64,000 bases of DNA. Origin: Pseudalkalibacillus salsuginis. GTDB taxonomy: Bacteria; Bacillota; Bacilli; Bacillales; Fictibacillaceae. Below, piece after piece: positions 7,919-16,167 of the stretch. The stretch lies in assembly GCF_021646685.1 (NCBI RefSeq), contig NZ_JAKJHW010000001.1, positions 124,001-188,000 of the forward strand. The letters run 5' to 3'. Both the position numbers and the translations under genes were made by a program. The stretch's first letter is position 1; every line of letters begins with the position of its first letter. A model generated the notes under the pieces. That model saw only the letters and a list, made by a program, of their open reading frames with translations, was not told the DNA's origin and did no database searches.

Positions 7919-8548
7919 TCACCTTCTATAACCATCGTCGATTCTTTTATCATTTATTGAGCGAACAGAGAGAAAGTTATACCGGATAATCAATCCTAAA
8001 AGAAAATCAATTCCAATATGAATGAGGATGGGGATCAATAGATTTTCTGTAATAATGAATATAGCGCCTAACAAGAAACTTAACAGTATGGCAAACAATA
8101 ATAATACAGGTTTTGTAATATAGCGAATATGCATGAGAGCGAATAACAAGCTAGCTGGAACATATCCGATATTCGTCTGTAGGAGACCCCGGAATAATAG
8201 CTCTTCACAAATTCCGATGATTCCCGCGACCAGAATTAGATGAGGAAGGGATATATCAGAAAAGATCCTCTCATTGATTCCGCCATCGTCGATAAAATGC
8301 CTTGGAGCTTTTTTCCATAAAATTAGATCGACCAATACAACAAGTAGGATGACAGGAGTCGACCAGACGATGATCCTGAGCCAATCTGGTTGCAATAGTG
8401 CGATCCAATCTGCGAAGTCTTGTTGAAAGAATAAAGATAATATCACAGTCAATAAGAGAAAAATCCCCTGGGTCAAGTATAAATTAAGGTAAAGCTCACG
8501 CTTTGATAATGATTGGATGAGTTCTTTCTGATTCAATCGGTTAAACAT
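7919..8548 (-). CDS. ypbD: CPBP family intramembrane metalloprotease YpbD
   Basis: 209 residues with about six membrane segments. The conserved motifs are EELLFRG (about residue 117), FALMHIRY and HIGID near the end, giving the Glu-Glu/His/His zinc site of the CPBP (CAAX protease/bacteriocin-processing) family. The substrate is unknown. Start ATG 8548 follows AGGTGA; a TTG one codon earlier is less likely. It overlaps the recS end by 8 bases, and the order recS-ypbD matches B. subtilis. Confidence 0.8.
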   Translation of the reverse strand: MFNRLNQKELIQSLSKRELYLNLYLTQGIFLLLTVILSLFFQQDFADWIALLQPDWLRIIVWSTPVILLVVLVDLILWKKAPRHFIDDGGINERIFSDISLPHLILVAGIIGICEELLFRGLLQTNIGYVPASLLFALMHIRYITKPVLLLFAILLSFLLGAIFIITENLLIPILIHIGIDFLLGLIIRYNFLSVRSINDKRIDDGYRR

Positions 8549-10037
8549 CAACGTTCACCTGATGAAAAATGATAGCAAGTTCTTCTTCCCATGATTTTAT
8601 TACTGGTCGTGGCGATTTCTCTTTAGAGGATTTGTAAGGTTCCAGGGATAATCCGCAAACATGACAACAGTTCAATGGACGTGTGACCAGTTTTTCTGAA
8701 AAAGCCCCTAATATCGATTCTCTTTTGCATTCCTCCGAAAGAATCCATTTTTTCATATATCGGATTCGTTCCCGCTTTTCTTTAATCCTCTTTTCAATGA
8801 ATTCCACTAATTGATTTTTCCAAGTTTGAAAATCCCTCTCCTCCTCCCTAAAGAACTTTTCAACGTGAAAGTGCATGAACCGTTCAGCTGTTTCGGAGAG
8901 ATTCAAGCTGGTTATGGATTGTTCGAATAACGTCCGGTCAGGCTTGTCCACATCAACCATGACACTAAAATGATTTATATCTTTTTTTGTAGGTAATTCT
9001 GCAGTGATGAGACGTTCTGGAATAAAATCATCATCCTCATGATAAAGCATCAAGGCGAGGCTTTCTTCTCCATCTCTTCCTGCACGTCCAATTTCCTGCA
9101 AATATGATTCTATATTCGAAGGAAAATGGTAATGTATAATGAATCGAATATCCGGTTTATTGATCCCCATCCCAAATGCATTCGTACAACAAATGACATC
9201 CAGCTCATCATAAATGAATTGCTTCTGGGTCAATAGCCGATCATCATTTTCCATTCCGCCATGATAATAAGCCGTTTTCTCGACTCCATTCCGCTTTAAT
9301 GCCTCTGTGATCGTTTCTGTGACCATACGACTTGAAGTGTAAATGATGCCGGGGCCTTTCAACGTTTGTACATAGCGGATCAGGATATCCATTTTTTCGT
9401 TAGTCGTCTCTGCAATTTCACTTTGGAAGGCGATGTTTGGACGATCAACAGAATAGATGTGCATTTCCGGTCTGTCCAAATTCAAGAGCTTTATGATGTC
9501 ATTCCTTACATTTACAGTTGCTGTTGCGGTCAATGCTAATATCGGCGGCCTGCCAATCCTATTACAAACTTCACCCAGCTTTAGATAATCTGTTCTGAAT
9601 TCATGACCCCATTGGGATATGCAATGTGCTTCATCTACTACAAATAGAGCGACTTTCATTCTTGAGAGAGTGCCGGATAGCGTATCTGTCTGCAGGGTTT
9701 CTGGTGATACATAGAGGATTTTGTACCGTGTGAGATCACGTAATATTTTCATCCGCACATGGTACGGCATCCCGCTATGGAACGTACAGACCCTTTTCTC
9801 ACCCTGACGCCTTAACTGCTCTACCTGATCTTCCATCAAAGAAATAAGCGGTGATACGACGACCACAATACCTTCCAATAGATAAGCCGGTAACTGGTAA
9901 CAGATTGATTTCCCCGAACCGGTCGGAAGCATCGCAAACACATCGTTTCCGTCTAAAACATCCTCGATTATTTCTCTTTGTCCTTGACGAAAGGAACGAA
10001 AACCGAATCTTTCAGATAAGATGAGATCGATCGACAA
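8541..10037 (-). CDS. recS: RecQ-family ATP-dependent DNA helicase RecS
   Basis: 498 residues, close to the short B. subtilis paralogue RecS (YpbC) rather than the roughly 590-residue RecQ. It has Walker A PTGSGKS (38-44), DEAH with the RecQ-type continuation CISQWGHEFR, TATAT, and the motif VI region QEIGRAGRDG. A short Cys-containing zinc region near 430-460 replaces the full RQC/HRDC tail. It unwinds DNA 3' to 5' in fork repair. Starts with TTG, preceded by GGAGGG; the ypbB stop lies 2 bases upstream, so the two genes form an operon. Confidence 0.9.
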   Translation of the reverse strand: MSIDLILSERFGFRSFRQGQREIIEDVLDGNDVFAMLPTGSGKSICYQLPAYLLEGIVVVVSPLISLMEDQVEQLRRQGEKRVCTFHSGMPYHVRMKILRDLTRYKILYVSPETLQTDTLSGTLSRMKVALFVVDEAHCISQWGHEFRTDYLKLGEVCNRIGRPPILALTATATVNVRNDIIKLLNLDRPEMHIYSVDRPNIAFQSEIAETTNEKMDILIRYVQTLKGPGIIYTSSRMVTETITEALKRNGVEKTAYYHGGMENDDRLLTQKQFIYDELDVICCTNAFGMGINKPDIRFIIHYHFPSNIESYLQEIGRAGRDGEESLALMLYHEDDDFIPERLITAELPTKKDINHFSVMVDVDKPDRTLFEQSITSLNLSETAERFMHFHVEKFFREEERDFQTWKNQLVEFIEKRIKEKRERIRYMKKWILSEECKRESILGAFSEKLVTRPLNCCHVCGLSLEPYKSSKEKSPRPVIKSWEEELAIIFHQVNVDV

Positions 10038-10039
10038 TA

Positions 10040-11113
10040 CTATCCCTCCTTTTCCATGTGATGGCTGACTTCATGTTTAGCAAGTGTCAACCGGATTTGA
10101 AAGTAATCATAATCCTCGCCGAATGCCTTTTTTATTTCTTTCAGTCTTTTCGTACCTAAAATTTTTGAAACTTCTAATATACGTATCTGATCCGATTCAG
10201 GTATGTATCTGTCGATATCCATCTCCGGAACATGGATCGCGAGTTCCACAAGATGGTCTTCAATCGTACTAGGTTTCAATTTGCGGATGGCGGCCACTTC
10301 TTCTAATTGGAGCCCTTTGTTGATTAATTGATACGTTTTTCTGGTAGATCCAGTAAGAGCATAAGACTGCTTCATATCTTTTAGGAAAATATAGAGAACG
10401 GGATATGACTTCTGGCCATCTAGTATCTTTTCAACCATAAAATGAAGAGCTGATTGAAAACGGATATGGCATTCCATCGGATCCAATTGTAATCTTTCAG
10501 CCACTTGTAAAGCGGTTTGACCGATTCTACCCGATCTCGTCAATCGTAGAACAACATTTTCCGCATCTATGTCTTCCATCTTTTGGAGCAGGATCATAAG
10601 TTCATTGAAAAGCAAGGATGATGCCATTATACGGCTCTGCTTATCTCTCGGAAAGAAGTGTTTGACCCATTGCAATGTGTCAGGATTATTTTGTATTGGA
10701 TGGAAATGGTGATCTTCATGCAAGGTATAGGAAAGTGTCTGGACAAACAGCGTCAAGCGTCTCCAGAATACGGTACTGAAGTCTCCATAACGCCAGCCAT
10801 CCAAGGATGGCGGTAAAGGTCGTCGTTCCATTTGTTCCTGGAGCTCTATCCTGCCTGATTCCGACAAGCGAGGATAGGTGCCATCCTTTAACTCAATCAA
10901 GCCGTCATGGTGAAGTTCGTTTATCTTTTCCTGAAAATCATTGAATCTGTATCCTTTTAATATTCCGAATAAATGTGATAAATGAAACAACCTGCCATCT
11001 TGCACGGTCTGGGATGATTTTTTGCCGTTGAACAAATGAAACAGCCCTGATGTGGTCCTCTCACCGTCCATCCGGGAAATACCCAACAGTAAAATGGCAT
11101 CCAAATAGTTCAT
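10040..11113 (-). CDS. ypbB: YpbB, RecQ-associated helix-turn-helix protein
   Basis: 357 residues. The C-terminal third, with TRKTYQLINKGLQLEEVAAIRKLKPSTIEDHLVELA-type sequence, is the helix-turn-helix module that RecQ-family proteins often carry; here it is encoded separately, directly upstream of recS. This suggests a DNA-binding partner for the helicase. The N-terminal region is helical with no motif I recognise. ATG 11113 follows AGGAGGTG. An extended -10 (TGATACAAT, 11144-11152) lies 31 bases upstream of the start codon. Confidence 0.75.
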   Translation of the reverse strand: MNYLDAILLLGISRMDGERTTSGLFHLFNGKKSSQTVQDGRLFHLSHLFGILKGYRFNDFQEKINELHHDGLIELKDGTYPRLSESGRIELQEQMERRPLPPSLDGWRYGDFSTVFWRRLTLFVQTLSYTLHEDHHFHPIQNNPDTLQWVKHFFPRDKQSRIMASSLLFNELMILLQKMEDIDAENVVLRLTRSGRIGQTALQVAERLQLDPMECHIRFQSALHFMVEKILDGQKSYPVLYIFLKDMKQSYALTGSTRKTYQLINKGLQLEEVAAIRKLKPSTIEDHLVELAIHVPEMDIDRYIPESDQIRILEVSKILGTKRLKEIKKAFGEDYDYFQIRLTLAKHEVSHHMEKEG

Positions 11114-11143
11114 GCCCTGTTCACCTCCTGTCCCTTTGTCCCT

Positions 11144-11152
11144 ATTGTATCA
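11144..11152 (-). promoter_or_regulatory. Extended -10 promoter for ypbB-recS-ypbD
   Basis: Minus-strand TGATACAAT fits the extended -10 pattern TGnTATAAT with one mismatch; no convincing -35 lies upstream. The start of transcription would be near 11137. Confidence 0.4.
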
Positions 11153-11253
11153 AAGGGAGTTTAAATTGGGGCCAAATTCGGGAAAATTGGCTTATGTAGT
11201 CGTCAAACACTTTCAAAGCCTTGTTTGATAAGGATTCTCAATAAATTTAAATG

Positions 11254-11282
11254 TTGAAATCTCAATCTAACAGTTTTACAAT
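11254..11282 (+). promoter_or_regulatory. Sigma-A promoter of fer
   Basis: TTGAAA (11254-11259), 17-bp spacer, TACAAT (11277-11282). It implies a leader of about 108 nt ahead of the fer AGGAGGG ribosome binding site. Confidence 0.6.
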
Positions 11283-11382
11283 AGTATCAAGGATAGAAAA
11301 ATGGATTCATTTGGAGAATATGAACTGTTTTTTGAAATGATAATAAGATGGGTAATGAAAGAACAGATTCATAAATTTCTAG

Positions 11383-11646
<264 letters not shown>

Positions 11647-11655
11647 AAAATTTTC

Positions 11656-11689
11656 AAAAAGACGTCTTCCTTCCGGAAGGCGTCTTTCT
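11656..11689 (+). terminator. Terminator after fer (bidirectional)
   Basis: AAAGACG-T-CTTCC pairs with GGAAG-G-CGTCTTT around a 4-base loop, followed by CTT. On the opposite strand the hairpin is followed by TTTTTGAAAATTTTTT, so it should stop transcripts from either side. Confidence 0.8.
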
Positions 11690-11715
11690 TAAATCCTTTT
11701 ACATATTAATACAAA

Positions 11716-11730
11716 TGATAACCATTGTCA
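11716..11730. promoter_or_regulatory. Fur box on a leftward promoter
   Basis: TGATAACCATTGTCA matches the 7-1-7 Fur site TGATAATNATTATCA at 12 of 14 informative positions. It overlaps a minus-strand promoter: TTGACA (11731-11726), 17-bp spacer, TAATAT (11708-11703). Transcription would run into the fer terminator within about 40-50 nt. The rightward ppa promoter begins about 56 bp away. Confidence 0.5.
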
Positions 11731-11785
11731 ATTACTATGAAGATCCCATTTGAGAGATGAAACAACTGCTTTTTGTGTCTCTCAG

Positions 11786-11814
11786 TTTTCAAATGAAACT
11801 TGAATTGCTATAAT
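11786..11814 (+). promoter_or_regulatory. Sigma-A promoter of ppa
   Basis: TTTTCA (11786-11791), 17-bp spacer, perfect TATAAT (11809-11814). Transcription would start near 11821, followed by the AAGGAGG ribosome binding site. Confidence 0.55.
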
Positions 11815-11856
11815 AGGGTATTGTAAGTTGTACATATTCTAAGGAGGTTCTATAAA

Positions 11857-12345
11857 ATGGCAAAAGTAGTCGACGCATTTATTGAAATTCCGACTGGAAG
11901 TCAGAACAAATACGAATACGATAAAGAGAAAGGTGTATTCAAGCTTGACCGTGTCCTTTTTTCTCCGATGTTCTATCCTGCTGAATACGGCTATCTTGAA
12001 AATACACTCGCCCTTGATGGGGACCCGCTAGATATCCTCGTACTCGTGACAAATCCAACTTTCCCTGGCTGCGTAATCGAATCCCGAGTCATCGGATTCC
12101 TGAACATGATCGACAGCGGAGAAGAGGATGCAAAGCTTTTAGCAGTTCCAGTTGAAGACCCACGTTTTGATCATGTACAAACGCTTGAAGACGTTCCAGA
12201 GCATACACTTAAAGAAATCTCTCATTTCTTCGAACGCTATAAAGACCTACAAGGAAAGAAGACAGAGATCGGTTCCTGGGAAGGCCCTGAAAAAGCTGCT
12301 CAATTAGTAGAAGAATGTTTAAAACGCTATCAGGAACAAAAATAA
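11857..12345 (+). CDS. ppa: Inorganic pyrophosphatase, family I
   Basis: 162 residues. Hydrolyses pyrophosphate to two phosphates with Mg2+, pulling biosynthetic reactions forward. It shows the family I signatures: EIPTGSQNKYEYDKE near the N-terminus, the E-x7-K region, and DGDPLDILV (about 52-60) carrying the metal-binding aspartates, followed by a second aspartate group (DSGEEDAK). B. subtilis itself uses a family II (Mn-dependent) enzyme, so this family I gene is a difference at this locus. Single gene with its own promoter and terminator. Confidence 0.95.
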   Translation: MAKVVDAFIEIPTGSQNKYEYDKEKGVFKLDRVLFSPMFYPAEYGYLENTLALDGDPLDILVLVTNPTFPGCVIESRVIGFLNMIDSGEEDAKLLAVPVEDPRFDHVQTLEDVPEHTLKEISHFFERYKDLQGKKTEIGSWEGPEKAAQLVEECLKRYQEQK

Positions 12346-12354
12346 ATGTTTAGA

Positions 12355-12390
12355 TTTTAAGACCTGCGATAATATCCGTGGGTCTTTTTT
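12355..12390 (+). terminator. Terminator after ppa
   Basis: GACCTGCG and CGTGGGTC arms (8 bp, two G-U wobbles), loop ATAATATC, followed by TTTTTTAT. Confidence 0.65.
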
Positions 12391-12430
12391 ATCTAAGGCT
12401 TTGTTATATAGGCAAAATCCACTCCTAAAA

Positions 12431-12508
12431 GAAAAGTGGAAGCGACCCGTTTAGTCACGAAGGTCACTGGAAAACTGACGAGGAGGCTGTCATCCCCGTA
12501 GGAGTCCA
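12431..12508 (+). repeat. Dispersed structured repeat, copy D (decayed)
   Basis: Recognisable 5' half (GAAAAGTGGAAGCGACCC, then GTCACGAAGGTCACTGGAAAACTGACGAGGAGG-type sequence) with a degraded 3' half. It lies between ppa and serA. Apart from this copy and the serA promoter I see nothing else in 12391-12640. Confidence 0.6.
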
Positions 12509-12588
12509 TTGAATTTCCTGAAATTTCATGTATGCGCAACCTACGCCATATCGTTTTTCAAAGACTTCACAATCGTGCAAATTTTCAG

Positions 12589-12617
12589 TTGACATACCTT
12601 GTAAACAGTAGGAGAAT
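12589..12617 (+). promoter_or_regulatory. Sigma-A promoter of serA
   Basis: Perfect TTGACA (12589-12594), 17-bp spacer, GAGAAT (12612-12617). The leader of about 28 nt leaves no room for a T-box or riboswitch. Confidence 0.55.
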
Positions 12618-12651
12618 CAGAAATTAATAATAGAAGGATGAGGTGAAGAGT

Positions 12652-14226
12652 TTGTTTCAAATCGTTATAAGTGATCCAATAAGCAGAGCGGGCTTAGAAC
12701 CGCTTGTGAATACTGCTGGAATGAATCTTATTGAAAAAAACATTCATGAAGTACCCTCCAAAAAGGAGATCGACGCAATTCTAGTACGTAGTGGCACCAA
12801 GATTACACGGGAACTCATCGATGAAATGCCGAATCTTAAAATTATCGCCCGTGCTGGTGTTGGTATTGACAACATTGATTTGGATGCTGCAACCGAACAA
12901 GGAATTGTCGTCGTAAACGCCCCAAATGGGAACACGATCTCCACTGCTGAACATACCTTTGCCATGATGCTTTCTTTGATGCGTCATATCCCACAAGCAA
13001 ACCGGTCTTTACGCAACCTGGAGTGGAAGCGTTCTGCTTTTACGGGACATGAAATAAACGGGAAGACCCTTGGTATCATCGGCATGGGTAAAATCGGTTC
13101 TGAAATTGCTAAGAGAGCTCTATCTTTCGGGATGGATATCCATGTATTCGACCCATTCCTCACAAAAGAACGAGCGAAAAAGCTGCAGGTAGAACTTGTT
13201 TCTCTGGATCAGTTACTGCAATCAGCAGATATCGTTACAGTCCATACCCCATTGAATGATGATACGAAGAATCTGATTAACAAAGACTCAATCAAAACAA
13301 TGAGAAGAGGGGCTTATATACTTAATTGTGCACGCGGTGGAATCATTGATGAGAAAGCTCTTGTCGAGGCGTTGGAAGAAGGACATATTGCCGGAGCTGC
13401 ACTGGATGTGTTTTCAGAAGAGCCATGTGCCAATGAATCACTCCTTCTACATCCGAATGTAATTGCAACCCCTCATATTGCCGCATCTACGGCTGAAGCG
13501 CAATTCAATGTTGCGCAACAGGTAAGTGAGGATGTATGTAATGTACTCGAAGGACGGCCAGCACGAAATGCATTGAATTATCCTGCCATTTCACGTGATG
13601 TACATGACTTCATTTATCCATTCATAGAACTGGCAAATCGATTAGGGACGTTTTTGTCACACTGTATAAAAACACCGATTAAGGAAATTCAATTGACCTA
13701 TTCAGGAGAACTCACTGATCATGAGACACTTCCGGTAACGAGGAGCTTATTGTCAGGTTTCCTCAATTCCAGGGTCGATCAACCTGTCAATATCGTCAAT
13801 GCCAACCTGATTGCCAAACAACGGGGGATCACATACGGTGAAACAATGGCCTCGGAAACTTTCGGCTACTCTAGTCTGGTTGATGTGAAAGTGAAAGGCG
13901 AGAACCAGATGGTATCCATCCAGGGGACATTGCTTCCTGGGCTTGGGGGCAGAGTCGTCAATCTGAATGGCTTTGATATCGATTTCACTCCGAAAGGCCA
14001 TCTCATCTTCATCACCCATAATGACAAGCCTGGAGTGATCGGCAAAGTCGGGGAAGTACTCGGAAGACATGGGATGAATATTGCAACGATGCAGGTCGGA
14101 CGGAAAGAAGTAAGCGGGGGTGCTGCAATGGTTCTGACATTTGACGAACCCCTTAACAACGAGACAATCAATGATTTACAGGAAAACACTGGTATAACAG
14201 CGCTCCTTTCAATGTCGTTGGACTAA
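12652..14226 (+). CDS. serA: D-3-phosphoglycerate dehydrogenase
   Basis: First step of serine biosynthesis: 3-phosphoglycerate to 3-phosphohydroxypyruvate with NAD. About 524 residues: catalytic domain flanks a Rossmann domain ([13 protein letters not shown] near 145-157); catalytic Arg in NCARGGIID near 230, a Glu in the following EALEEG region and His in ATPHIAAST near 280. Then come the intervening ASB domain (about 315-445) and a C-terminal ACT domain ([15 protein letters not shown]), which normally gives serine feedback. TTG 12652 is chosen because it gives the family start MFQIVISD and lies 6 bases after AGGTG; a GTG at 12643 is possible. A repeat copy starts right after the stop. Confidence 0.93.
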   Translation: MFQIVISDPISRAGLEPLVNTAGMNLIEKNIHEVPSKKEIDAILVRSGTKITRELIDEMPNLKIIARAGVGIDNIDLDAATEQGIVVVNAPNGNTISTAEHTFAMMLSLMRHIPQANRSLRNLEWKRSAFTGHEINGKTLGIIGMGKIGSEIAKRALSFGMDIHVFDPFLTKERAKKLQVELVSLDQLLQSADIVTVHTPLNDDTKNLINKDSIKTMRRGAYILNCARGGIIDEKALVEALEEGHIAGAALDVFSEEPCANESLLLHPNVIATPHIAASTAEAQFNVAQQVSEDVCNVLEGRPARNALNYPAISRDVHDFIYPFIELANRLGTFLSHCIKTPIKEIQLTYSGELTDHETLPVTRSLLSGFLNSRVDQPVNIVNANLIAKQRGITYGETMASETFGYSSLVDVKVKGENQMVSIQGTLLPGLGGRVVNLNGFDIDFTPKGHLIFITHNDKPGVIGKVGEVLGRHGMNIATMQVGRKEVSGGAAMVLTFDEPLNNETINDLQENTGITALLSMSLD

Positions 14227-14227
14227 A

Positions 14228-14335
14228 GAAAAGCGAAATCGCCCTGTTCAGCCACGACGGTCACTGGAAGTCCGGCGAGGAGGCTGTCGCCGCCGCAGGA
14301 GGACTGAAGTGATCCAAGTGACAGAGTCAGACATC
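14228..14335 (+). repeat. Dispersed structured repeat, copy E
   Basis: Starts one base after the serA stop codon. The internal stem is AGTCC/GGACT where copy A has AGACC/GGTCT, a compensatory change. The outer closing stem is lost at the 3' side (GTGACAGAGTCAGACATC). Confidence 0.75.
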
Positions 14336-14352
14336 ATATTACCACACCACAA

Positions 14353-14392
14353 CAAAAAGGGTTGGCTCTTTATTGAGAGCCAACCCTTTTTG
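14353..14392. terminator. Bidirectional terminator, serA / PHP phosphatase
   Basis: Perfect 16-bp arms AAAAAGGGTTGGCTCT and AGAGCCAACCCTTTTT with a 6-base loop, closed by A-T runs so that it works on both strands of this convergent junction. Confidence 0.85.
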
Positions 14393-14468
14393 TACTGCCT
14401 GAAAAGTTCCTTTTTACAGCCAAAATCGTGGTTAATAAGGCCAAACCACACTATTTAACACCTAGCAA

Positions 14469-15281
14469 CTATTTCAACAGTACTTCTTCCCGCTTTCCTT
14501 TATTAAATGTCATCAAATGGGTATATCCTGCTTCCTTGGCAAATTGGACTGCACGTCCATATGCAAATCCGACATGTTCAGGATAATGTGCGTCTGAGGA
14601 TAAGACGATTGGAATTCCTTTTTGATGACACATTTTCAGCAGATCTTCGTGAGGGTACATTTGTTTAACCGGTTTACGCAAACCAGCCGTACTGATCTCA
14701 ATACAAGTCTTTGATTCCTTCAACGCATCAGTTGCACGCTCGTACTGCTCGAGGAGGAAATCTTTATCTTCTGGTACGTAGTTGAATATTTTCACAAGGT
14801 CGATGTGGCCAAGAATATCGAACATATTGGATTGGGCGAGTGTAACAACCTGATCAAAGTAACGACGGTAAACATCGAACAGATCCCTTCGATCCCATTC
14901 TTCTTTATATTCAGATAGGTCGATACCAAAATCATCGATCCAATGAATTGAACCGATAACATAATCAAAATCATATTGATCGATGAATCGCTTCATTTCT
15001 TCGTGCTTACCAGGTGTGTAATCCATTTCGATCGACATTTTCACATCTATATCCCGATTCCACGCTTGCTGGAACAGAGCTACATAGTCTTCCATATCGT
15101 AATAACGCCTTGCTTCAACCCACGGGTTAGAAAGGATTTCTGCAGTTTGATAAAAATGATAAGCATGTTCGGAGATACCGAAATGATCGATCCCTTCCTC
15201 TGCCGCTTTATCTGTGAACTTCGTAAGATAATCCAGAGTCAATGTCCCTTTTTCTAAATGGTTGTGATAATCTGTTCGCAT
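14469..15281 (-). CDS. PHP-family phosphatase, probable histidinol-phosphatase
   Basis: 270 residues of the PHP metallo-phosphoesterase fold. Metal ligands are visible: DYHNH near the start (His6, His8), SEHAY near 37, the MSIEMDY glutamate, GSIHW, GHIDL, and SSDAHYPEHVG near 229. The family's best-known member dephosphorylates histidinol phosphate, but no his genes are nearby, so the substrate stays open. Start ATG lies about 8 bases after AGGGGAACAAAAG. It is followed downstream by the shared terminator with serA. Confidence 0.7.
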   Translation of the reverse strand: MRTDYHNHLEKGTLTLDYLTKFTDKAAEEGIDHFGISEHAYHFYQTAEILSNPWVEARRYYDMEDYVALFQQAWNRDIDVKMSIEMDYTPGKHEEMKRFIDQYDFDYVIGSIHWIDDFGIDLSEYKEEWDRRDLFDVYRRYFDQVVTLAQSNMFDILGHIDLVKIFNYVPEDKDFLLEQYERATDALKESKTCIEISTAGLRKPVKQMYPHEDLLKMCHQKGIPIVLSSDAHYPEHVGFAYGRAVQFAKEAGYTHLMTFNKGKREEVLLK

Positions 15282-15316
15282 CTTCTTTTGTTCCCCTCTC
15301 CCTATTGTATCGATAA

Positions 15317-16003
15317 TCAGGTTTTCTCCTTCGAAATAGATAAGTTTTGTCCTGCGATGATCAAATTCGAATCGAGATTGTTCAATCTCATCAGTTCATT
15401 TACTGAAACATTATACTTTTGCGAGATGCTCCATAAAGTATCTCCTTCGGTAATCGTGATCGAGACTTCTTCATTTTTTTCGAGATGCGGTGCATTGACA
15501 TTGGCTGCCTTTTGTTCATCAGTGAGAAAAGAAAGAGGATCTACTGCGTTGGTTTTATGTATATTCCATTCTTCCAGATGCACTTCAAAATGCAGATGGT
15601 CGCCTCTGGATTCACCAGTGTTACCGATCAGACCGATGATTGAACCTTTCTCTACCTTCTCTCCTGCTTCAGAAAGGCGTTCGCTCATATGGGCATACAC
15701 GGTTTCCACCCCATTCGGATGCTTGACAAAAATGACATTTCCATAAGAATCGGAATAATAGGATTTCGTTATCATCCCTTTTTCCACCACGCGTATCTCT
15801 TTTCCTTTTCCAGCAGCTATATCGACACCGAAATGAGTTCCTTCTCTTGTACCGAAATGGTCAGTCAACACGCCTTCGACCGGCCAGTCCCATTTTATTT
15901 CCTGTTTGACCTTCGTTGGACTCTTAGCAGATACAATATCAGAATTCACCATATATGACAAAACATAAAACATTACCAGGAACAACATTAGGACTTTCTT
16001 CAT
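15317..16003 (-). CDS. Secreted M23 peptidase with C-terminal LysM domain
   Basis: 228 residues. Signal peptide (about 1-26, with AKS at the likely cleavage area), then a lysostaphin-type M23 domain with zinc ligands His57/Asp61 (HFGVD) and His136/His138 (HLHFE), then one LysM peptidoglycan-binding domain (about 180-224, GDTLWSISQKYNVSVNELMRLNN-type). It should cut peptide bridges of peptidoglycan outside the membrane. A sigma-E-like promoter lies upstream, so a role in the sporulating mother cell is possible. No B. subtilis gene occupies this position as far as I recall. Confidence 0.8.
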   Translation of the reverse strand: MKKVLMLFLVMFYVLSYMVNSDIVSAKSPTKVKQEIKWDWPVEGVLTDHFGTREGTHFGVDIAAGKGKEIRVVEKGMITKSYYSDSYGNVIFVKHPNGVETVYAHMSERLSEAGEKVEKGSIIGLIGNTGESRGDHLHFEVHLEEWNIHKTNAVDPLSFLTDEQKAANVNAPHLEKNEEVSITITEGDTLWSISQKYNVSVNELMRLNNLDSNLIIAGQNLSISKEKT

Positions 16004-16056
16004 ATCAAACCTCCAAAGTTATCATCCTGTGCTGAAAAGGCCAAGGGCACGATCAT

Positions 16057-16086
16057 ATCGTATGGAGGTAAGCATTTTTTTATAAC
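16057..16086 (-). promoter_or_regulatory. Sigma-E-like promoter of the M23/LysM gene
   Basis: GTTATAA (16086-16080), 15-bp spacer, CATACGAT (16064-16057), close to the sigma-E pattern (ATA ... CATACAAT). CATACGATA would also fit a sigma-K -10. About 54 bases upstream of the start codon. Confidence 0.35.
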
Positions 16087-16167
16087 ATGACCGATGAAAA
16101 TATTACACAAGAAGCCGGTTCAGTGCAATCTTACGTGTGTCTGTTACCCATGGAACAAGATTTATCG

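Noticed and set aside
12391-12640. T-box or riboswitch before serA
   Set aside because: The promoter leaves a leader of only about 28 nt; the rest is a decayed repeat copy.
15258-15746. 162-codon + strand frame across the PHP/M23 junction
   Set aside because: Overlaps the M23 catalytic and LysM region in antisense, with no supporting start site or motif.
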